Below are positions 35,703 to 44,840 of a stretch of DNA of 64,000 bases, in pieces. The stretch comes from Bryobacteraceae bacterium (GTDB lineage Bacteria > Acidobacteriota > Terriglobia > Bryobacterales > Bryobacteraceae): the NCBI GenBank assembly GCA_026002855.1, contig BPGD01000001.1:3976001-4040000 (forward strand), in the 5' to 3' direction. A model generated the notes under the pieces. It did no database searches. It was not told the DNA's origin and saw only the letters and a program-made list of their open reading frames with translations. How positions within the stretch are numbered: the stretch's first letter is position 1; each line of letters begins with the position of its first letter. Both the position numbers and the translations under genes were made by a program.

Positions 35703-36128
35703 CGCTGGGGTCCCTGCTGAATAGTGAGCGCAACGGCCCTGGGATTCTCACACAGAATTGTCACGGAACAGGCCGCCATCGTGCTGTCCGAGATCGGCGT
35801 CGGCGAAGGTCGTCGTCGTGGCCTGATCTCGGGGATGAGATGCGGTAGGGCGGAGACCGAGACTGGCCTCGGTCTATCGCGACCGCACAGGCCATGATTT
35901 TCCAAAGGGGCCTCGCGTGATTGAAGGACATAAGCCACGATGAAAATTGCCACTTGCCACGCGGGTTCTGAGCCGCAGACCTGGGCCGCATCAGCGGCCG
36001 GATTCAGTGGACACCGCACATGACCTCGGCCCGGCCGCGGGCGATTGTCGGGGGCTGACGTGGAATGGCTGGCACCGCTGGCCGTTTTGCGGCTCCTGGG
36101 AAGCCGGAGCAGGCCCCGGGCGAGTCGT
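35703..36128. other. Intergenic spacer with IS21-like box and repeat core
   Basis: There is no coding signal. TGAAAATTGCCAC at 35941-35953 copies the box at 1836-1848 with one change, and the complement of the 11-mer repeat core, TTCTGAGCCGC, follows at 35966-35976. In the first locus the two elements lie 59 nt apart in the same order, so they may be parts of one larger relic. Confidence 0.4.
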
Positions 36129-36440
36129 TCAGCGGAACTCCTTCCAGACGGCGCCAAAGATGGCCCATCCCATGTGGAGCAGGCAGGCGACTTCTACCAG
36201 GCGAACCAGGGCGACGAGGCGTTCGTTCATGAATTCGAAGCGCAACAGGAGGGCGCAGATGACGGCCACATAGACCACGTAAGGGTTGAGCACGCCCGGG
36301 TAGCTTTGCAGGTGAACGACCGCGCCGACATAGTAAAGCAGCGGCCAGTTGTTTTCCAGCCGCAGGCGGAACCGGGTGGCCGCCAGCCACAGGGTGCCCG
36401 CAAGCAGTGCCACCGTAAAGACAAACCCGACGTTGCTCAT
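36129..36440 (-). CDS. Small membrane protein of unknown function
   Basis: The 103-residue protein has three predicted spans at about 6-21, 34-45 with the following region, and 52-66. The segments include ENNWPLLYYVGAVVHLQ and VLNPYVVYVAVICALLLRFEFM, and it ends in a short basic tail. Hydrophobicity and codon bias mark it as a real gene, unlike the surrounding frames. No named family is recognised. It is isolated: the region on its upstream side (36441-37517) is gene-free. Confidence 0.7.
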   Translation of the reverse strand: MSNVGFVFTVALLAGTLWLAATRFRLRLENNWPLLYYVGAVVHLQSYPGVLNPYVVYVAVICALLLRFEFMNERLVALVRLVEVACLLHMGWAIFGAVWKEFR

Positions 36441-37517
36441 GAGAAACCCTCGGCTCGCTCGCCTGGCGTCCTTTGATGATAAGGTGATGGGCCTCCGGCT
36501 GGCAATTCCGGCGCCGGCCCCGGTTTCTGCCGGAATGGAGCAACCGGTGTGTCGGTGCGCTTTTCCCCGAAAGAAGCGGACACGGCCCGTGGCAAGGGTT
36601 GGGACGGCTGGAGCTGGCGTGAAGCGCCTGCGAGTGCTTCGGCGGGCGAAGCCGCCGCGCCGTCGGGTGGGATTCGGTCTGGGACCGCGCGCCGTGAGCA
36701 GCTCCTGCCGGATGCGGGGCGGGACAGTAGGCTGGCCATCCTACTGATTGCGAGGGTATTGCGTGGGTTGGCCGACTTGTATGCCGGGGCGGCACGGCAC
36801 GGGCGGCGAGTACGGCGAACGGATGATGTATCCATACGCTGATCTGCGGCAGGACGCAGGGCCAGGCATCGGCGTCGAAGCGGGGATTCCATTCCAGAGG
36901 CGAACACGCCGTGCAGCCCGGCGCTGGCGCCGTCAGGCAGGCGGTTGGGTTCGATGAGTTCGAATGCCGGCTGGCGCCAGGTGCATGCAATCTGCGACAG
37001 CCTTGGCCGGGTGGGCCCGTCCAGTGCAAGCCGCAGGTTGGCGCGGGCCACATGGTTGGCGCCCTGGGCAGGCCCAGCGACGCCCAATGCACCCGGCGAA
37101 CCGCCAGCGCAGTTCGACCCGCGGCCAGACTGTTTCATCCGGACCCGGCCACGCGCGCTAAGAGTGGAGAGCCTGACGCCCATGGCTTGTGTCTTGTGCT
37201 GGCAGCCCGCCTCAGGCCGCCCGGTTGCCGGGATGAGAACGCGCCTCTGGCGACACCGCCACCCCGATTCCGCATCGCTTGCGGGGGTGACGGCCAACGG
37301 CTTGCCGCGAGAACGTGGGCAGACTGCAAGTTCGGCCCAGACATCTCACGCCGGGCCTGTCTGTGGGTGCTGTCACGCAGGCGCCCACGCCAGCCGGAGA
37401 ACTCCGTGGGCTCCTTCTTTAGGTGCTGGTTGACCTCTGCTGAGGAGAACGCCGCCTGGCGGGGGGTCACTGCGCCTGCCAGGCGGTGTTCCCGCAGCTA
37501 CCGTGCGCGGCCGCAGC
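36441..37517. other. About 1.1 kb without a recognisable gene
   Basis: Open frames exist on both strands because of high GC, but none has a start signal, domain, signal peptide or normal codon bias. One minus frame (about 36437-37297) contains a somewhat protein-like piece, LALDGPTRPRLSQIACTW, so a decayed gene is possible. The right end holds a 9-bp stem at 37452-37486 listed separately. Confidence 0.45.
37452..37486 (-). terminator. Stem-loop downstream of the Tad operon
   Basis: CCGCCTGGC at 37452-37460 pairs perfectly with GCCAGGCGG at 37478-37486 around a 17-nt loop. It follows the last small gene of the operon by about 30 nt on the minus strand. No U-run follows, so it is a weak terminator or a 3'-end protecting stem. 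Confidence 0.35.
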
Positions 37518-37619
37518 TCACTCCTCGGCGTTGCGGCTCTTGCGGCGCATGATGATCGCGCCCAGCAGAACCACTGCCAGAACCGCGCAGACGATGCGAA
37601 TGACCGAAGTGCTATCCAT
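37518..37619 (-). CDS. 33-residue single-span membrane peptide at the 3' end of the Tad operon
   Basis: This is a tiny gene with a strong ribosome site: AAGGAGAAA lies 6-8 nt before the ATG at 37619. The product has a short polar start (MDSTSV), one hydrophobic helix (IRIVCAVLAVVLLGAIIM) and a basic then acidic tail (RRKSRNAEE), so it should be a single-span peptide with the tail in the cytoplasm. It lies 72 bp after tadC on the same strand. Its place in the operon and clean translation signals make it credible despite its size. Function unknown; a small pilus-platform or anchor subunit is possible. Confidence 0.6.
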   Translation of the reverse strand: MDSTSVIRIVCAVLAVVLLGAIIMRRKSRNAEE

Positions 37620-37691
37620 GAACGTTTCTCCTTTCCCTTCTCTTTCCGCGGAAGATCTCCTTGCTGAAGCCACGGCTCCGCGTCGCCGGCC

Positions 37692-38612
37692 TCAGATGCC
37701 AGTCATCATCGGGATCAGCTCCCGGACGATCTTGACAGCCACCGGACCAACCGTCACCACGAACAGCGACGGCAAGATGCAGAAGAAAATCGGGAAGACC
37801 AGTTTCACGCCGAGCTTGGCGGCTTTCTCCTCAGCCGCCTGGCGTGCCTGGACGCGCATGAAATCGGCATGCGCGCGCAGGCTCTGGGCCACGCCCGTGC
37901 CGAAGCGATCGGCCTGAATGAGCACGGCCACCAGCTTCTTCAGGTCATCGACCGCCGTTCGCTCGGCCAGGTTGCGGAGCGCCTCGGCGCGCCGTTTTCC
38001 GGCCTTCAGCTCGAGGTTCACCATCGCGAACTCCTCGCTGATCTCCGGGTGAGCGTGCTCGAGTTCTTTGGCGACCTGGAGGATCGCCTGGTCCAGTCCG
38101 AGCCCGCTCTCGACGCAGACCACCATGAGGTCGAGCGCGTTCGGGAGTCCGCGGCGGATCGCTTTCTGCCGGCGGCGGCTCATCCAGTTGACATATTCGT
38201 TCGGCCCGAAGAAGCCCACGCCGGCGGCGGCGAGCACGGCCACGAACTTGTTGAATGGCTCGGCCGCCGAGCCCCAGACGGCCGCCATCATCACCAGCGG
38301 CAGGCCCACGCCCAGAACGAACTTGGCCCCGTAGAGCAGCTTGAGCGCGTTCGGTCCGCGCATGCCAGCGCGCACCAGCCGCCGCTGCATCACCGTCATG
38401 TCCTTGGGCGAGGCCGGCACAAGAGAGCCGAGACGGTTCAGCAGGTCGCGAAAGACCAGGCTGGGATGGACGGGCGCCTCCTCCTGCTCGATGACGACGC
38501 CGGTGACGCGCTCAATGTATTCCTGCGGGCGGACCCACATTCGCATGCCGACCAGCGCGACGCCAAGGGCCACGCCGATGAAGATCAGTGTGCTGAGCAG
38601 AATTGCGGTCAT
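37692..38612 (-). CDS. tadC: TadC-like inner-membrane platform protein (T2SSF family)
   Basis: The 306-residue protein has an N-terminal span (ILLSTLIFIGVALGVALVGM), a type II secretion F domain (RRRQKAIRRGLPNALDLMVVCVESGLGLDQAI, LRNLAERTAVDDLKKLVAVLIQADRFGTGVAQSL) and C-terminal spans (LVFPIFFCILPSLFVVTVGP). TadC with TadB forms the membrane platform that couples the TadA ATPase to pilus assembly or secretion. It starts 22 bp after tadB. All family features are present. Confidence 0.9.
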   Translation of the reverse strand: MTAILLSTLIFIGVALGVALVGMRMWVRPQEYIERVTGVVIEQEEAPVHPSLVFRDLLNRLGSLVPASPKDMTVMQRRLVRAGMRGPNALKLLYGAKFVLGVGLPLVMMAAVWGSAAEPFNKFVAVLAAAGVGFFGPNEYVNWMSRRRQKAIRRGLPNALDLMVVCVESGLGLDQAILQVAKELEHAHPEISEEFAMVNLELKAGKRRAEALRNLAERTAVDDLKKLVAVLIQADRFGTGVAQSLRAHADFMRVQARQAAEEKAAKLGVKLVFPIFFCILPSLFVVTVGPVAVKIVRELIPMMTGI

Positions 38613-38634
38613 CGCTGCCGGGCCTCCCCGCCTG

Positions 38635-39615
38635 TCAGACCTCGATATTGACGATCTTGCGGATGATCATGTAGCCGATTACCTGGAGCACGATCGCGCC
38701 AACCATCATCATGTTGCCGACCTCCTCCCGGACGAAGAACGTCACGTAGTCCGGGTTGACGATGAACATCATCGCCGCCACGCCGATCGGAATCAGCGTC
38801 AGCGCCATGCCGGTCATGCGCCCGTGAGCGCTGATGGCGCGGATCTTGCCGCGGAGCTTGAAGCGCTCGCGAATGACATAGGCCAGCTTGTCCAGGATCT
38901 CGGCCAGATTGCCGCCGGTGCGTTTCTGCAACAGCACCGCCGAGACAAAGAAATGGACGTCGAGGGAAGGAACGCGCTGGCCAAGCTTCTGGAGCGCCAC
39001 ATCGAGTGGCATGCCCAGGTTGTGCTCCTCGAAGGCGCGGCGGAACTCGCCCGCCAGCGGCTCCTGAAACTCGCGATGAAGCATCTCGAGCGAGACCGAA
39101 AAGGCGTGCCCGGCGCGCATCGACCGCGCCATGAACTCGAGGCTGTCGGGAAACTGCTCCTCAAACTTCTTCAGCCGGGTCTTGCGCTTGGAGCTGACAT
39201 AGAGCAGCGGGATGCTGCCCGCCGCGGCCCCGACAAGGAATGCCGCCCAGCGGTAATAGCTTGGCAGCAGACCCCAGCTCAGCCAGAATCCGGCCAGGAA
39301 CAGCCCGAGGCAGGAGTGGACGAGCCGGGCCACTTTCCATTTCAGCCCCGCCTGCTCGATGAGCCGCTGGAGTCTGTCCTGCAACTGAAACTTCCTCATC
39401 AGGCCCAGGACCATCCTGCCGGTGGTGTGGTCCTCGACCGCGATCAGCGGCGCATGGGCGCCCTTGCCGCCCGCCTTTCTCTTCTTCTCCGGCATCCCCA
39501 GCACCCGCTGCTTGATCTGTTCAGCGCCGGCCGAGCGCGTGCTGCGGCTGAACAGCAGCCAGATGGCGAGGATGCCACCCCAGACGAGGAAGAACACCAG
39601 GAGAAATCCGCCCAT
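38635..39615 (-). CDS. tadB: TadB-like inner-membrane platform protein (T2SSF family)
   Basis: The 326-residue protein has an N-terminal span, a paired helix hairpin near residues 100-135, and the T2SSF domain with FPDSLEFMARSMRAGHAFSVSLEMLHREF and LALQKLGQRVPSLDVHFFV-like ALQKLGQRVPSLDVHFFVSA, then RTGGNLAEILDKLAYVIRER, and C-terminal spans. Partner of TadC. It lies 2 bp after the tadA stop, so translation is probably coupled. Length is normal. Confidence 0.9.
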   Translation of the reverse strand: MGGFLLVFFLVWGGILAIWLLFSRSTRSAGAEQIKQRVLGMPEKKRKAGGKGAHAPLIAVEDHTTGRMVLGLMRKFQLQDRLQRLIEQAGLKWKVARLVHSCLGLFLAGFWLSWGLLPSYYRWAAFLVGAAAGSIPLLYVSSKRKTRLKKFEEQFPDSLEFMARSMRAGHAFSVSLEMLHREFQEPLAGEFRRAFEEHNLGMPLDVALQKLGQRVPSLDVHFFVSAVLLQKRTGGNLAEILDKLAYVIRERFKLRGKIRAISAHGRMTGMALTLIPIGVAAMMFIVNPDYVTFFVREEVGNMMMVGAIVLQVIGYMIIRKIVNIEV

Positions 39616-39617
39616 CG

Positions 39618-40979
39618 TCAGACCTCCTCCACTTCGTCGAAGATTTCGGGCCGGAGCCGGATTCCGGCCGCCAGCAGCTTTTCGTAGAACTTCGGACGGA
39701 TCCCGGTGGCGGCGAAGCGGCCCAGAACGCGGCCTTCCGGCGACAGGCCGCGTTTCTCGAAGACGAAGATGTCCTGGAGGGTGACGATCTCGCCCTCCAT
39801 CCCGGTCACTTCCGTGATGTTGGTGACCCGGCGGGAGCCGTCGCTGAAGCGGGCCGCCTGCACAAGCAGGTGCACGGCGCTGGCGATCTGCTGGCGGATC
39901 GAGATCAGCTGCATGCTCGAGTTCGCCATCGAGACCATGACCTCAAGGCGGCTGATGCCGTCACGTGGCGAGTTGGCGTGGATGGTCGTCAGCGAACCGT
40001 CGTGGCCGGTGTTCATCGCCTGCAACATGTCGAGCGCCTCCGGGCCGCGCACCTCGCCGACGACGATGCGGTCCGGCCGCATACGGAGGCTGTTGATGAG
40101 CAGCTCGCGCTGGCGCACGGCCCCGTGTCCTTCCAGGTTCGGCGGCCGCGTTTCCAGCCGAACCACGTGGGGCTGCTTGAGCTGCAATTCGGCCGCGTCT
40201 TCGATGGTGACGATGCGCTCTTTCGGGTTGATGAAGAACGAGAGCGCATTGAGCAGCGTGGTCTTGCCGGCGCCGGTGCCGCCGATGATGATGATGTTGA
40301 GCCGCGCCTTGACGGCCGCCTCGAGCAGCTCCATCATGCCGCGAGTCATCGCCTTGCGCTCGACCAGGTCGGCCGGCATCAGCTTGTCCTGCGAGAAGCG
40401 GCGGATCGACATCACCGGCCCGTCGAGGGCCAGCGGCGGGATGATGGCGTTGACACGGCTGCCGTCAAGCAGGCGCGCGTCGACCATCGGGTTGGATTCG
40501 TCGACGCGCCGGCCCACCTGGCTGACGATCTTGTCGATGATCCGCAGCAGATGGGCATCGTCGCGGAAGGTCACGCTCGTCAGCTCGAGCACGCCCTTGC
40601 GTTCCACATAGACCTGCTTGCTGCCGTTGACGAGGATGTCGGAGATGGTCGGATCCTGAAGCAGCGGCTCGAGGGGCCCCAGGCCGAAGACCTCGTCGAG
40701 CACCTCGTCGCAGATCTGCTGTTTTTCGAGCGCGCTCAGCAGGGTCGGTTCGGCATCAATGAGGGCGATCAGCGCCTGGCGCACCTCGGCGCGGACGCGC
40801 TGATTGTCGATGGTGGCCAGCGCCTCCAGGTTGATCTTGTCCAGGAGCTTGCGGTGCAGGGTGAACTTCAGCTCCTGGTATTCCGGCTTCAGGGCGGTCT
40901 TGGGCCGGCCGGCGTTCTTCAGGAGGCGCTGCTCCCAGCTCAACTGCTGAACCGGTTTCTGTTCCAGGTTCGGGATCAT
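39618..40979 (-). CDS. tadA: TadA/CpaF secretion ATPase
   Basis: The 453-residue protein is a hexameric VirB11/CpaF-type ATPase. It has Walker [15 protein letters not shown] near residue 233, an Asp box [12 protein letters not shown], Walker [17 protein letters not shown] and a His box [10 protein letters not shown]. The N-terminal domain includes [17 protein letters not shown], which is characteristic. It powers Tad/Flp pilus assembly from the cytoplasm. Start ATG 40979 has GAGGAG about 10 nt upstream. A 92-bp gap with a stem-loop separates it from cpaE, the widest gap inside the operon. Confidence 0.95.
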   Translation of the reverse strand: MIPNLEQKPVQQLSWEQRLLKNAGRPKTALKPEYQELKFTLHRKLLDKINLEALATIDNQRVRAEVRQALIALIDAEPTLLSALEKQQICDEVLDEVFGLGPLEPLLQDPTISDILVNGSKQVYVERKGVLELTSVTFRDDAHLLRIIDKIVSQVGRRVDESNPMVDARLLDGSRVNAIIPPLALDGPVMSIRRFSQDKLMPADLVERKAMTRGMMELLEAAVKARLNIIIIGGTGAGKTTLLNALSFFINPKERIVTIEDAAELQLKQPHVVRLETRPPNLEGHGAVRQRELLINSLRMRPDRIVVGEVRGPEALDMLQAMNTGHDGSLTTIHANSPRDGISRLEVMVSMANSSMQLISIRQQIASAVHLLVQAARFSDGSRRVTNITEVTGMEGEIVTLQDIFVFEKRGLSPEGRVLGRFAATGIRPKFYEKLLAAGIRLRPEIFDEVEEV

Positions 40980-41039
40980 CCTGATGCGCTCCTCAGTCGA
41001 AAAACCATGCGGCCCTCATGGGCCTGCGAGTATTGAATC

Positions 41040-41065
41040 GGCTGAAGGGCAGGAAAACTTCAGCC
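41040..41065. promoter_or_regulatory. Intra-operon stem-loop between cpaE and tadA
   Basis: GGCTGAAG at 41040-41047 pairs perfectly with CTTCAGCC at 41058-41065 around a 10-nt loop. No U-run follows. It could protect a processed 3' end or lower read-through from the secretin half to the ATPase half of the operon. Confidence 0.4.
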
Positions 41066-41071
41066 CTCATT

Positions 41072-42280
41072 TCAGCTTTCCGACACGACGGCCCGGCCAT
41101 CGCCGGCCGTGGTGCGCGCCCTGGCGGCGGCTGCGGCCGAGGCGGTCACCTTCGCTGCGAGCTGCTCGATCGCCCGCCCGAGCTCGGAGTCGCGGCCGAG
41201 AGGCTCCACGCGTGTCACCATGCGGTGCACGGGCGCTGGATCGTCCGGCAGCGAGGCAAAGACCGGGGAGCCGAAGATCTTCTCCATGTCGCTGACCGAG
41301 AGATCCGAGCGGCGGTCAAGACGGTTGACGACAATCTGATACCGGTCACGGGAAAATCCAAGCTGGCCCAGCAGCCCGACGGCCTTCCTTGCCATATGGA
41401 GGCTCGGCAGTTCGCCGGTGGAAACCAGATAGGCGGCATCCGCCTCCGAAACGGCGAACAGGCTGAGGCGGTGGAAAATGGCCGGCAGATCGACGACCAC
41501 CCAGTCGTAGAAAAGCCGGCTGAACTCGAGAACGTCGTGCAGCCCGTTGGAGTCGAGTTCCTCGGCCGTCGGCTGGTCCGGCGCGGCCAGCACGTCGATG
41601 CCGCCCGCCGGCACCGTCAGCGCGGACCAGGAGCCGGGATCGAGCGAAGAGGCGCGCGCCACCGCGTCGAGGACGGAATAATTGGGACTCAATTTGAGGT
41701 GGAAGGCGATCGCCCCGGCCAGCGTGTCCAAATCCACAAGCAAGACGCGCCGCCCTGTCATCCTCCGGAGCGTGAACGCGAACTGGGTGGCGAGGGTTGA
41801 GGCGCCGGTGCCGGGCTTGACCGGCGCGAACCCGATCAGGGTGCCCGTGGAATCCGGCTGCTGCGGTTCCGGCTCCCGGAGACGGCGGATCCGCGCCGCC
41901 GCCTCCCGCTGAGCTTCCGCATCGAACGGTTCACACAGGAACTCGGTCGCCCCGGCGCGGAAACAGCGGATCAGAACCTCCGGGTCAGGCCGGTAGTGCA
42001 GGCCGACCACCTGGACTGGCGGCTGAAGGGCGGCCGCTGCCGGCATCAGCCCGCAGGCGGCATCAAAGTCGGCGGCCAGATCGACGAGCACGACATCCGG
42101 CTGCATCTGCCGCAGCCGCATTTCGAGAGTGGCCGCCGAGGGATACTCCCGGATTTCGGCCAGGATCTGAAAGACCTTCGCTTCCGCCGCCGCTTTGAGA
42201 AAGCTTTCGGCCAGGGCGCGGTCGCTCGCCACCAGTACAGCCGTCAGAGCCCTATCCCGCGCACCTCCAGCGACCTTCAT
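41072..42280 (-). CDS. cpaE: CpaE/TadZ-like localisation ATPase with receiver-like domain
   Basis: The 402-residue protein has a receiver-like N-terminal domain (AVLVASDRALAESFLKAA, PDVVLVDLAADFD, CFRAGATEFLCEPFD) and a MinD/ParA-type ATPase domain with a deviant P-loop APVKPGTGASTLATQFAF near residue 158, VLLVDLDTLAGAIAFHL and DWVVVDLPAIF. CpaE positions the Tad apparatus in the cell. Start 42280 was chosen because GGGGAGAA lies 8 nt upstream; the further 42 in-frame codons upstream have no start signal. The C-terminal tail is Ala/Arg-rich. Confidence 0.85.
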   Translation of the reverse strand: MKVAGGARDRALTAVLVASDRALAESFLKAAAEAKVFQILAEIREYPSAATLEMRLRQMQPDVVLVDLAADFDAACGLMPAAAALQPPVQVVGLHYRPDPEVLIRCFRAGATEFLCEPFDAEAQREAAARIRRLREPEPQQPDSTGTLIGFAPVKPGTGASTLATQFAFTLRRMTGRRVLLVDLDTLAGAIAFHLKLSPNYSVLDAVARASSLDPGSWSALTVPAGGIDVLAAPDQPTAEELDSNGLHDVLEFSRLFYDWVVVDLPAIFHRLSLFAVSEADAAYLVSTGELPSLHMARKAVGLLGQLGFSRDRYQIVVNRLDRRSDLSVSDMEKIFGSPVFASLPDDPAPVHRMVTRVEPLGRDSELGRAIEQLAAKVTASAAAAARARTTAGDGRAVVSES

Positions 42281-42320
42281 TCTAGGTTCTCCCCTTGCAC
42301 CGCGGCCTTCGGCGGACCTG

Positions 42321-43763
42321 TCAGCGGGAGGGTCCGACGTTCTGCTTTCCCCGGCGGAACAGATCCTTGCGGCTGCCGGCTGCCGGCGGCTTGGCACCGG
42401 CCGCACCCGTGGCCTGGTTGGCCGAGCCCGGAATGCCGGCGGGCAGCATGCCGGGCGCCATCACGCCATAGGGCATGTTCGGCAGCAGCTTCGGGTCCGA
42501 AGCCGACAGCGGCTCGACGATTTCCGGCGTCACGAGCACAATCAGCTCGGTCTTGGAATGGCTCTCGTTCCGGCTGCGGAACAGCGCTCCGAGCAGTGGA
42601 ATGTTGGCCAGGCCGGGAATCCGGCTCAGGCTCTCGTTGACGCGATCGTCAATCAGCCCGCCAATGACGAAGCTCTGGCCGGGCGCAAGCTCGATGTTGG
42701 ACTCGACGCGGCGCGTGGCGAGCGCCGGGATGGTGAAACCGCTCAGCGAGACGGCGTTGGCCAGGTCGATCGTGGAGACCTCCGGCTTCACGTACATCTT
42801 CAGCGTGCCGTTCTCGGTGAGGTTCGGCGTGAAGGTCAGGCGGATGCCGAACTCGCGGAACTGCACGGTGACGGCCCCCGCGTTGGCGCCGCCCTGAAGG
42901 ACGGGAACCGGGAACTCGCCGCCGACGAGGAAGCTGGCTTCCTTGCCGTTGCTGGTGAGCAGGTTCGGCTCGGCAAGGATCTGGAGCAGGCCCTCCTGCT
43001 GAAGGGCCCTCAGCGTCGCGCCCAGGTTCAGATCGGGGCGAAAGGCAAATACATTCAGGGCGTCGCTCAGCGTGAAGCTGGTGTTGGTGCCCGGAAGCGC
43101 GCCCGGGATGGTGCCCTGCACGACCGAAGGCCTCGGCGGCGAGAACTGTCCCGTGGTGACGATGCCGGGGGTGTTGGCGGCACCGGTCGAAATCAGGTTC
43201 AGACCGAACTGCTGAATGGCATTGCGGTTCAGTTCGGCGAACTTGACCCGTAGCAGAACCTGCTTGTCCACCGGCGCCGGTTTTGCCTTGAGATTGTTGA
43301 CCACTGTCTTGGCCAGGCCCTGGAGCAGCGCGCCGGCGCGGTCGGCCACCGCCTGGGAGGACACGGTCCCCGTGAGCGAGATCGCATCGCGGGCGGCTGA
43401 GACCTGAATGTCCTCGCCCGGGAAGGTTTCGCGAAGCAGCTTGCGCACGGGTTCGAGATTCATCTCGACGTTGACACTGTATAGGTTGCGCTGGCCGCTC
43501 TTGGCCCAGATGACCAGGGTCGCCGTGCCCAGCCCCTTGGCATGGAGCAGGATCTCGCGCGTCGACACGGGGACGTAGTCGACGACTTCGGGGTTTGAGG
43601 TCGAGATGCGGCTGACGTCTTCCGGATAATCGATGACCACGCTGCGGCCGAGCGTGACGCGAATTTCCTCCACGCCGCCCTGCGCGGCGGCGCCCACGGC
43701 GGCCAGCGCCAGCAGGCCGGCCCAGCCGGCCAGGCGGTACAGCTTCACGGCGTTCGGTTTCAC
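42321..43763 (-). CDS. cpaC: CpaC/RcpA-like secretin
   Basis: The 480-residue protein has a signal peptide (residues about 11-27). A BON/N1-like domain follows (VTLGRSVVIDYPEDVSRIS, GLGTATLVIWAKSGQRNLY, ISLTGTVSSQAVADRA), then the secretin core (LRALQQEGLLQILAEPNLLTSNGKEASF, GIRLTFTPNLTENGTLKM, FVIGGLIDDRVNESLSRIPG, PLLGALFRSR). It forms the outer-membrane pore. Start is GTG at 43763, overlapping the cpaB stop (GTGA). The last 60 residues are Gly/Ala/Pro-rich and variable. Confidence 0.9.
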   Translation of the reverse strand: MKPNAVKLYRLAGWAGLLALAAVGAAAQGGVEEIRVTLGRSVVIDYPEDVSRISTSNPEVVDYVPVSTREILLHAKGLGTATLVIWAKSGQRNLYSVNVEMNLEPVRKLLRETFPGEDIQVSAARDAISLTGTVSSQAVADRAGALLQGLAKTVVNNLKAKPAPVDKQVLLRVKFAELNRNAIQQFGLNLISTGAANTPGIVTTGQFSPPRPSVVQGTIPGALPGTNTSFTLSDALNVFAFRPDLNLGATLRALQQEGLLQILAEPNLLTSNGKEASFLVGGEFPVPVLQGGANAGAVTVQFREFGIRLTFTPNLTENGTLKMYVKPEVSTIDLANAVSLSGFTIPALATRRVESNIELAPGQSFVIGGLIDDRVNESLSRIPGLANIPLLGALFRSRNESHSKTELIVLVTPEIVEPLSASDPKLLPNMPYGVMAPGMLPAGIPGSANQATGAAGAKPPAAGSRKDLFRRGKQNVGPSR

Positions 43764-44713
43764 GGATTCCTCCCGGTATCCTCAGCGGACTTGACCGACT
43801 GCACTGTTTCGACCTTCTTTTCGATGCCGCGGATGGTGATGATCTGATCCGGCACCCGCGCTGGCGCCGGCGGCGGAGGCGGCGGGGCCACGGCCACCGG
43901 CGCCGGTTGCGGACGGCGCTTCCGGACCGGAGTGCCGGTGACTTCATCGAACTCCTCATCGGCGCCGCCGCTTTCTGCCCCGAACGCCTGCGGCCTGGCG
44001 TGCTTGCCGTAAAGGGCCGCCAGGCTCAGCCCCGCGGTCTTCTCGATGTTCTGATCGCCGCCGTTGCGAAGCACAAGCTGGATACGGCCTTCATTGCCGG
44101 CCAGCGTGAGCAGCTCGGCCTGCTGCGGCGTCACCAGGAGGGTGACGTTGGGCGCGTCCACCGGCTTGCCACTCGAGTCTGTCTGAAGGGTCTTGCCGGC
44201 CGATAGCACGAGGATGTTTTGCAGAATTGTCTTCGTGACGGTCGTGTTATTGCCCGGCGGGTGGCCGGTGATGAGCACATCGACGCGCATGCCCGGCAGC
44301 ACGAAGCCCGCCACGCCGACGACGTCGTTGACGCGTACGGTGACGGCGCGCATGCCGACCGGAATCACCGGCGCCAGGCCGACGCCGCTGCCGCGCTGCG
44401 CCAGGCGGCCCTCGAGGATCGGCTCCTCGGCAAGGATATTGGCCACCACCGGCCGGTCGAGCACATCCTCGGGCTTGCTAAACCCGCCCTTGGGGAACGC
44501 CTGGGCCGGAATCTTGACGACCTTGACATCGGCCGCCTTCACCGTCTGGCCTACCGGCAGCGGACGGGCGGCGACAACGACGTCCTTCAATTCGATGGCC
44601 TCGGCCTTTTTCGGCTGGCTGCCCGCTTTGGAGGTCATGGAATAAAACAGCGCGCTGACCACCAGGGCGAAGACGAGGCTGACGGCGAGAACAGTAAGGA
44701 ACCTACGATCCAT
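43760..44713 (-). CDS. cpaB: CpaB/RcpC-like pilus assembly protein (SAF domain)
   Basis: The 317-residue protein has an N-terminal span (FLTVLAVSLVFALVVSALFY), the SAF domain (VVVAARPLPVGQTVKAADVKVVKIP, ILAEEPILEGRLA) and the CpaB core (GMRAVTVRVNDVVGVAGFVLPGMRVDVLI, ILVLSAGK, TLLVTPQQAELLTLAG), followed by a proline-rich tail. It works in the periplasm with the secretin. GGAGG lies about 8 nt before the ATG. The preceding 45-residue frame ends inside its first codons, so the upstream genes are coupled to it. Confidence 0.9.
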   Translation of the reverse strand: MDRRFLTVLAVSLVFALVVSALFYSMTSKAGSQPKKAEAIELKDVVVAARPLPVGQTVKAADVKVVKIPAQAFPKGGFSKPEDVLDRPVVANILAEEPILEGRLAQRGSGVGLAPVIPVGMRAVTVRVNDVVGVAGFVLPGMRVDVLITGHPPGNNTTVTKTILQNILVLSAGKTLQTDSSGKPVDAPNVTLLVTPQQAELLTLAGNEGRIQLVLRNGGDQNIEKTAGLSLAALYGKHARPQAFGAESGGADEEFDEVTGTPVRKRRPQPAPVAVAPPPPPPAPARVPDQIITIRGIEKKVETVQSVKSAEDTGRNP

Positions 44714-44840
44714 GGGAAGGCCTCCATTGAATGCCCGTTGAAAGGGGGGCTGTGGCCGCGTCGGGCCAAACGGTGGCGCCGACAGCGGGCGGGCGGAGGG
44801 CCGCCTCGCGCCGGAAGCCAGTCAGGATGGAAACAGTCAT
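44703..44840 (-). CDS. 45-residue coupled small ORF upstream of cpaB
   Basis: The ATG at 44840 overlaps the stop of the 86-residue gene (ATGA) and has GGGAGGAA 6 nt upstream. The frame closes at 44703, 8 bases inside cpaB. The product is MTVSILTGFRREAAL, then a Pro/Ala/Thr-rich stretch; no span or domain is evident. The overlap at both ends and strong ribosome site suggest translation, possibly for coupling rather than for the peptide. It is too short for homology judgement by eye. Confidence 0.45.
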   Translation of the reverse strand: MTVSILTGFRREAALRPPAVGATVWPDAATAPLSTGIQWRPSHGS

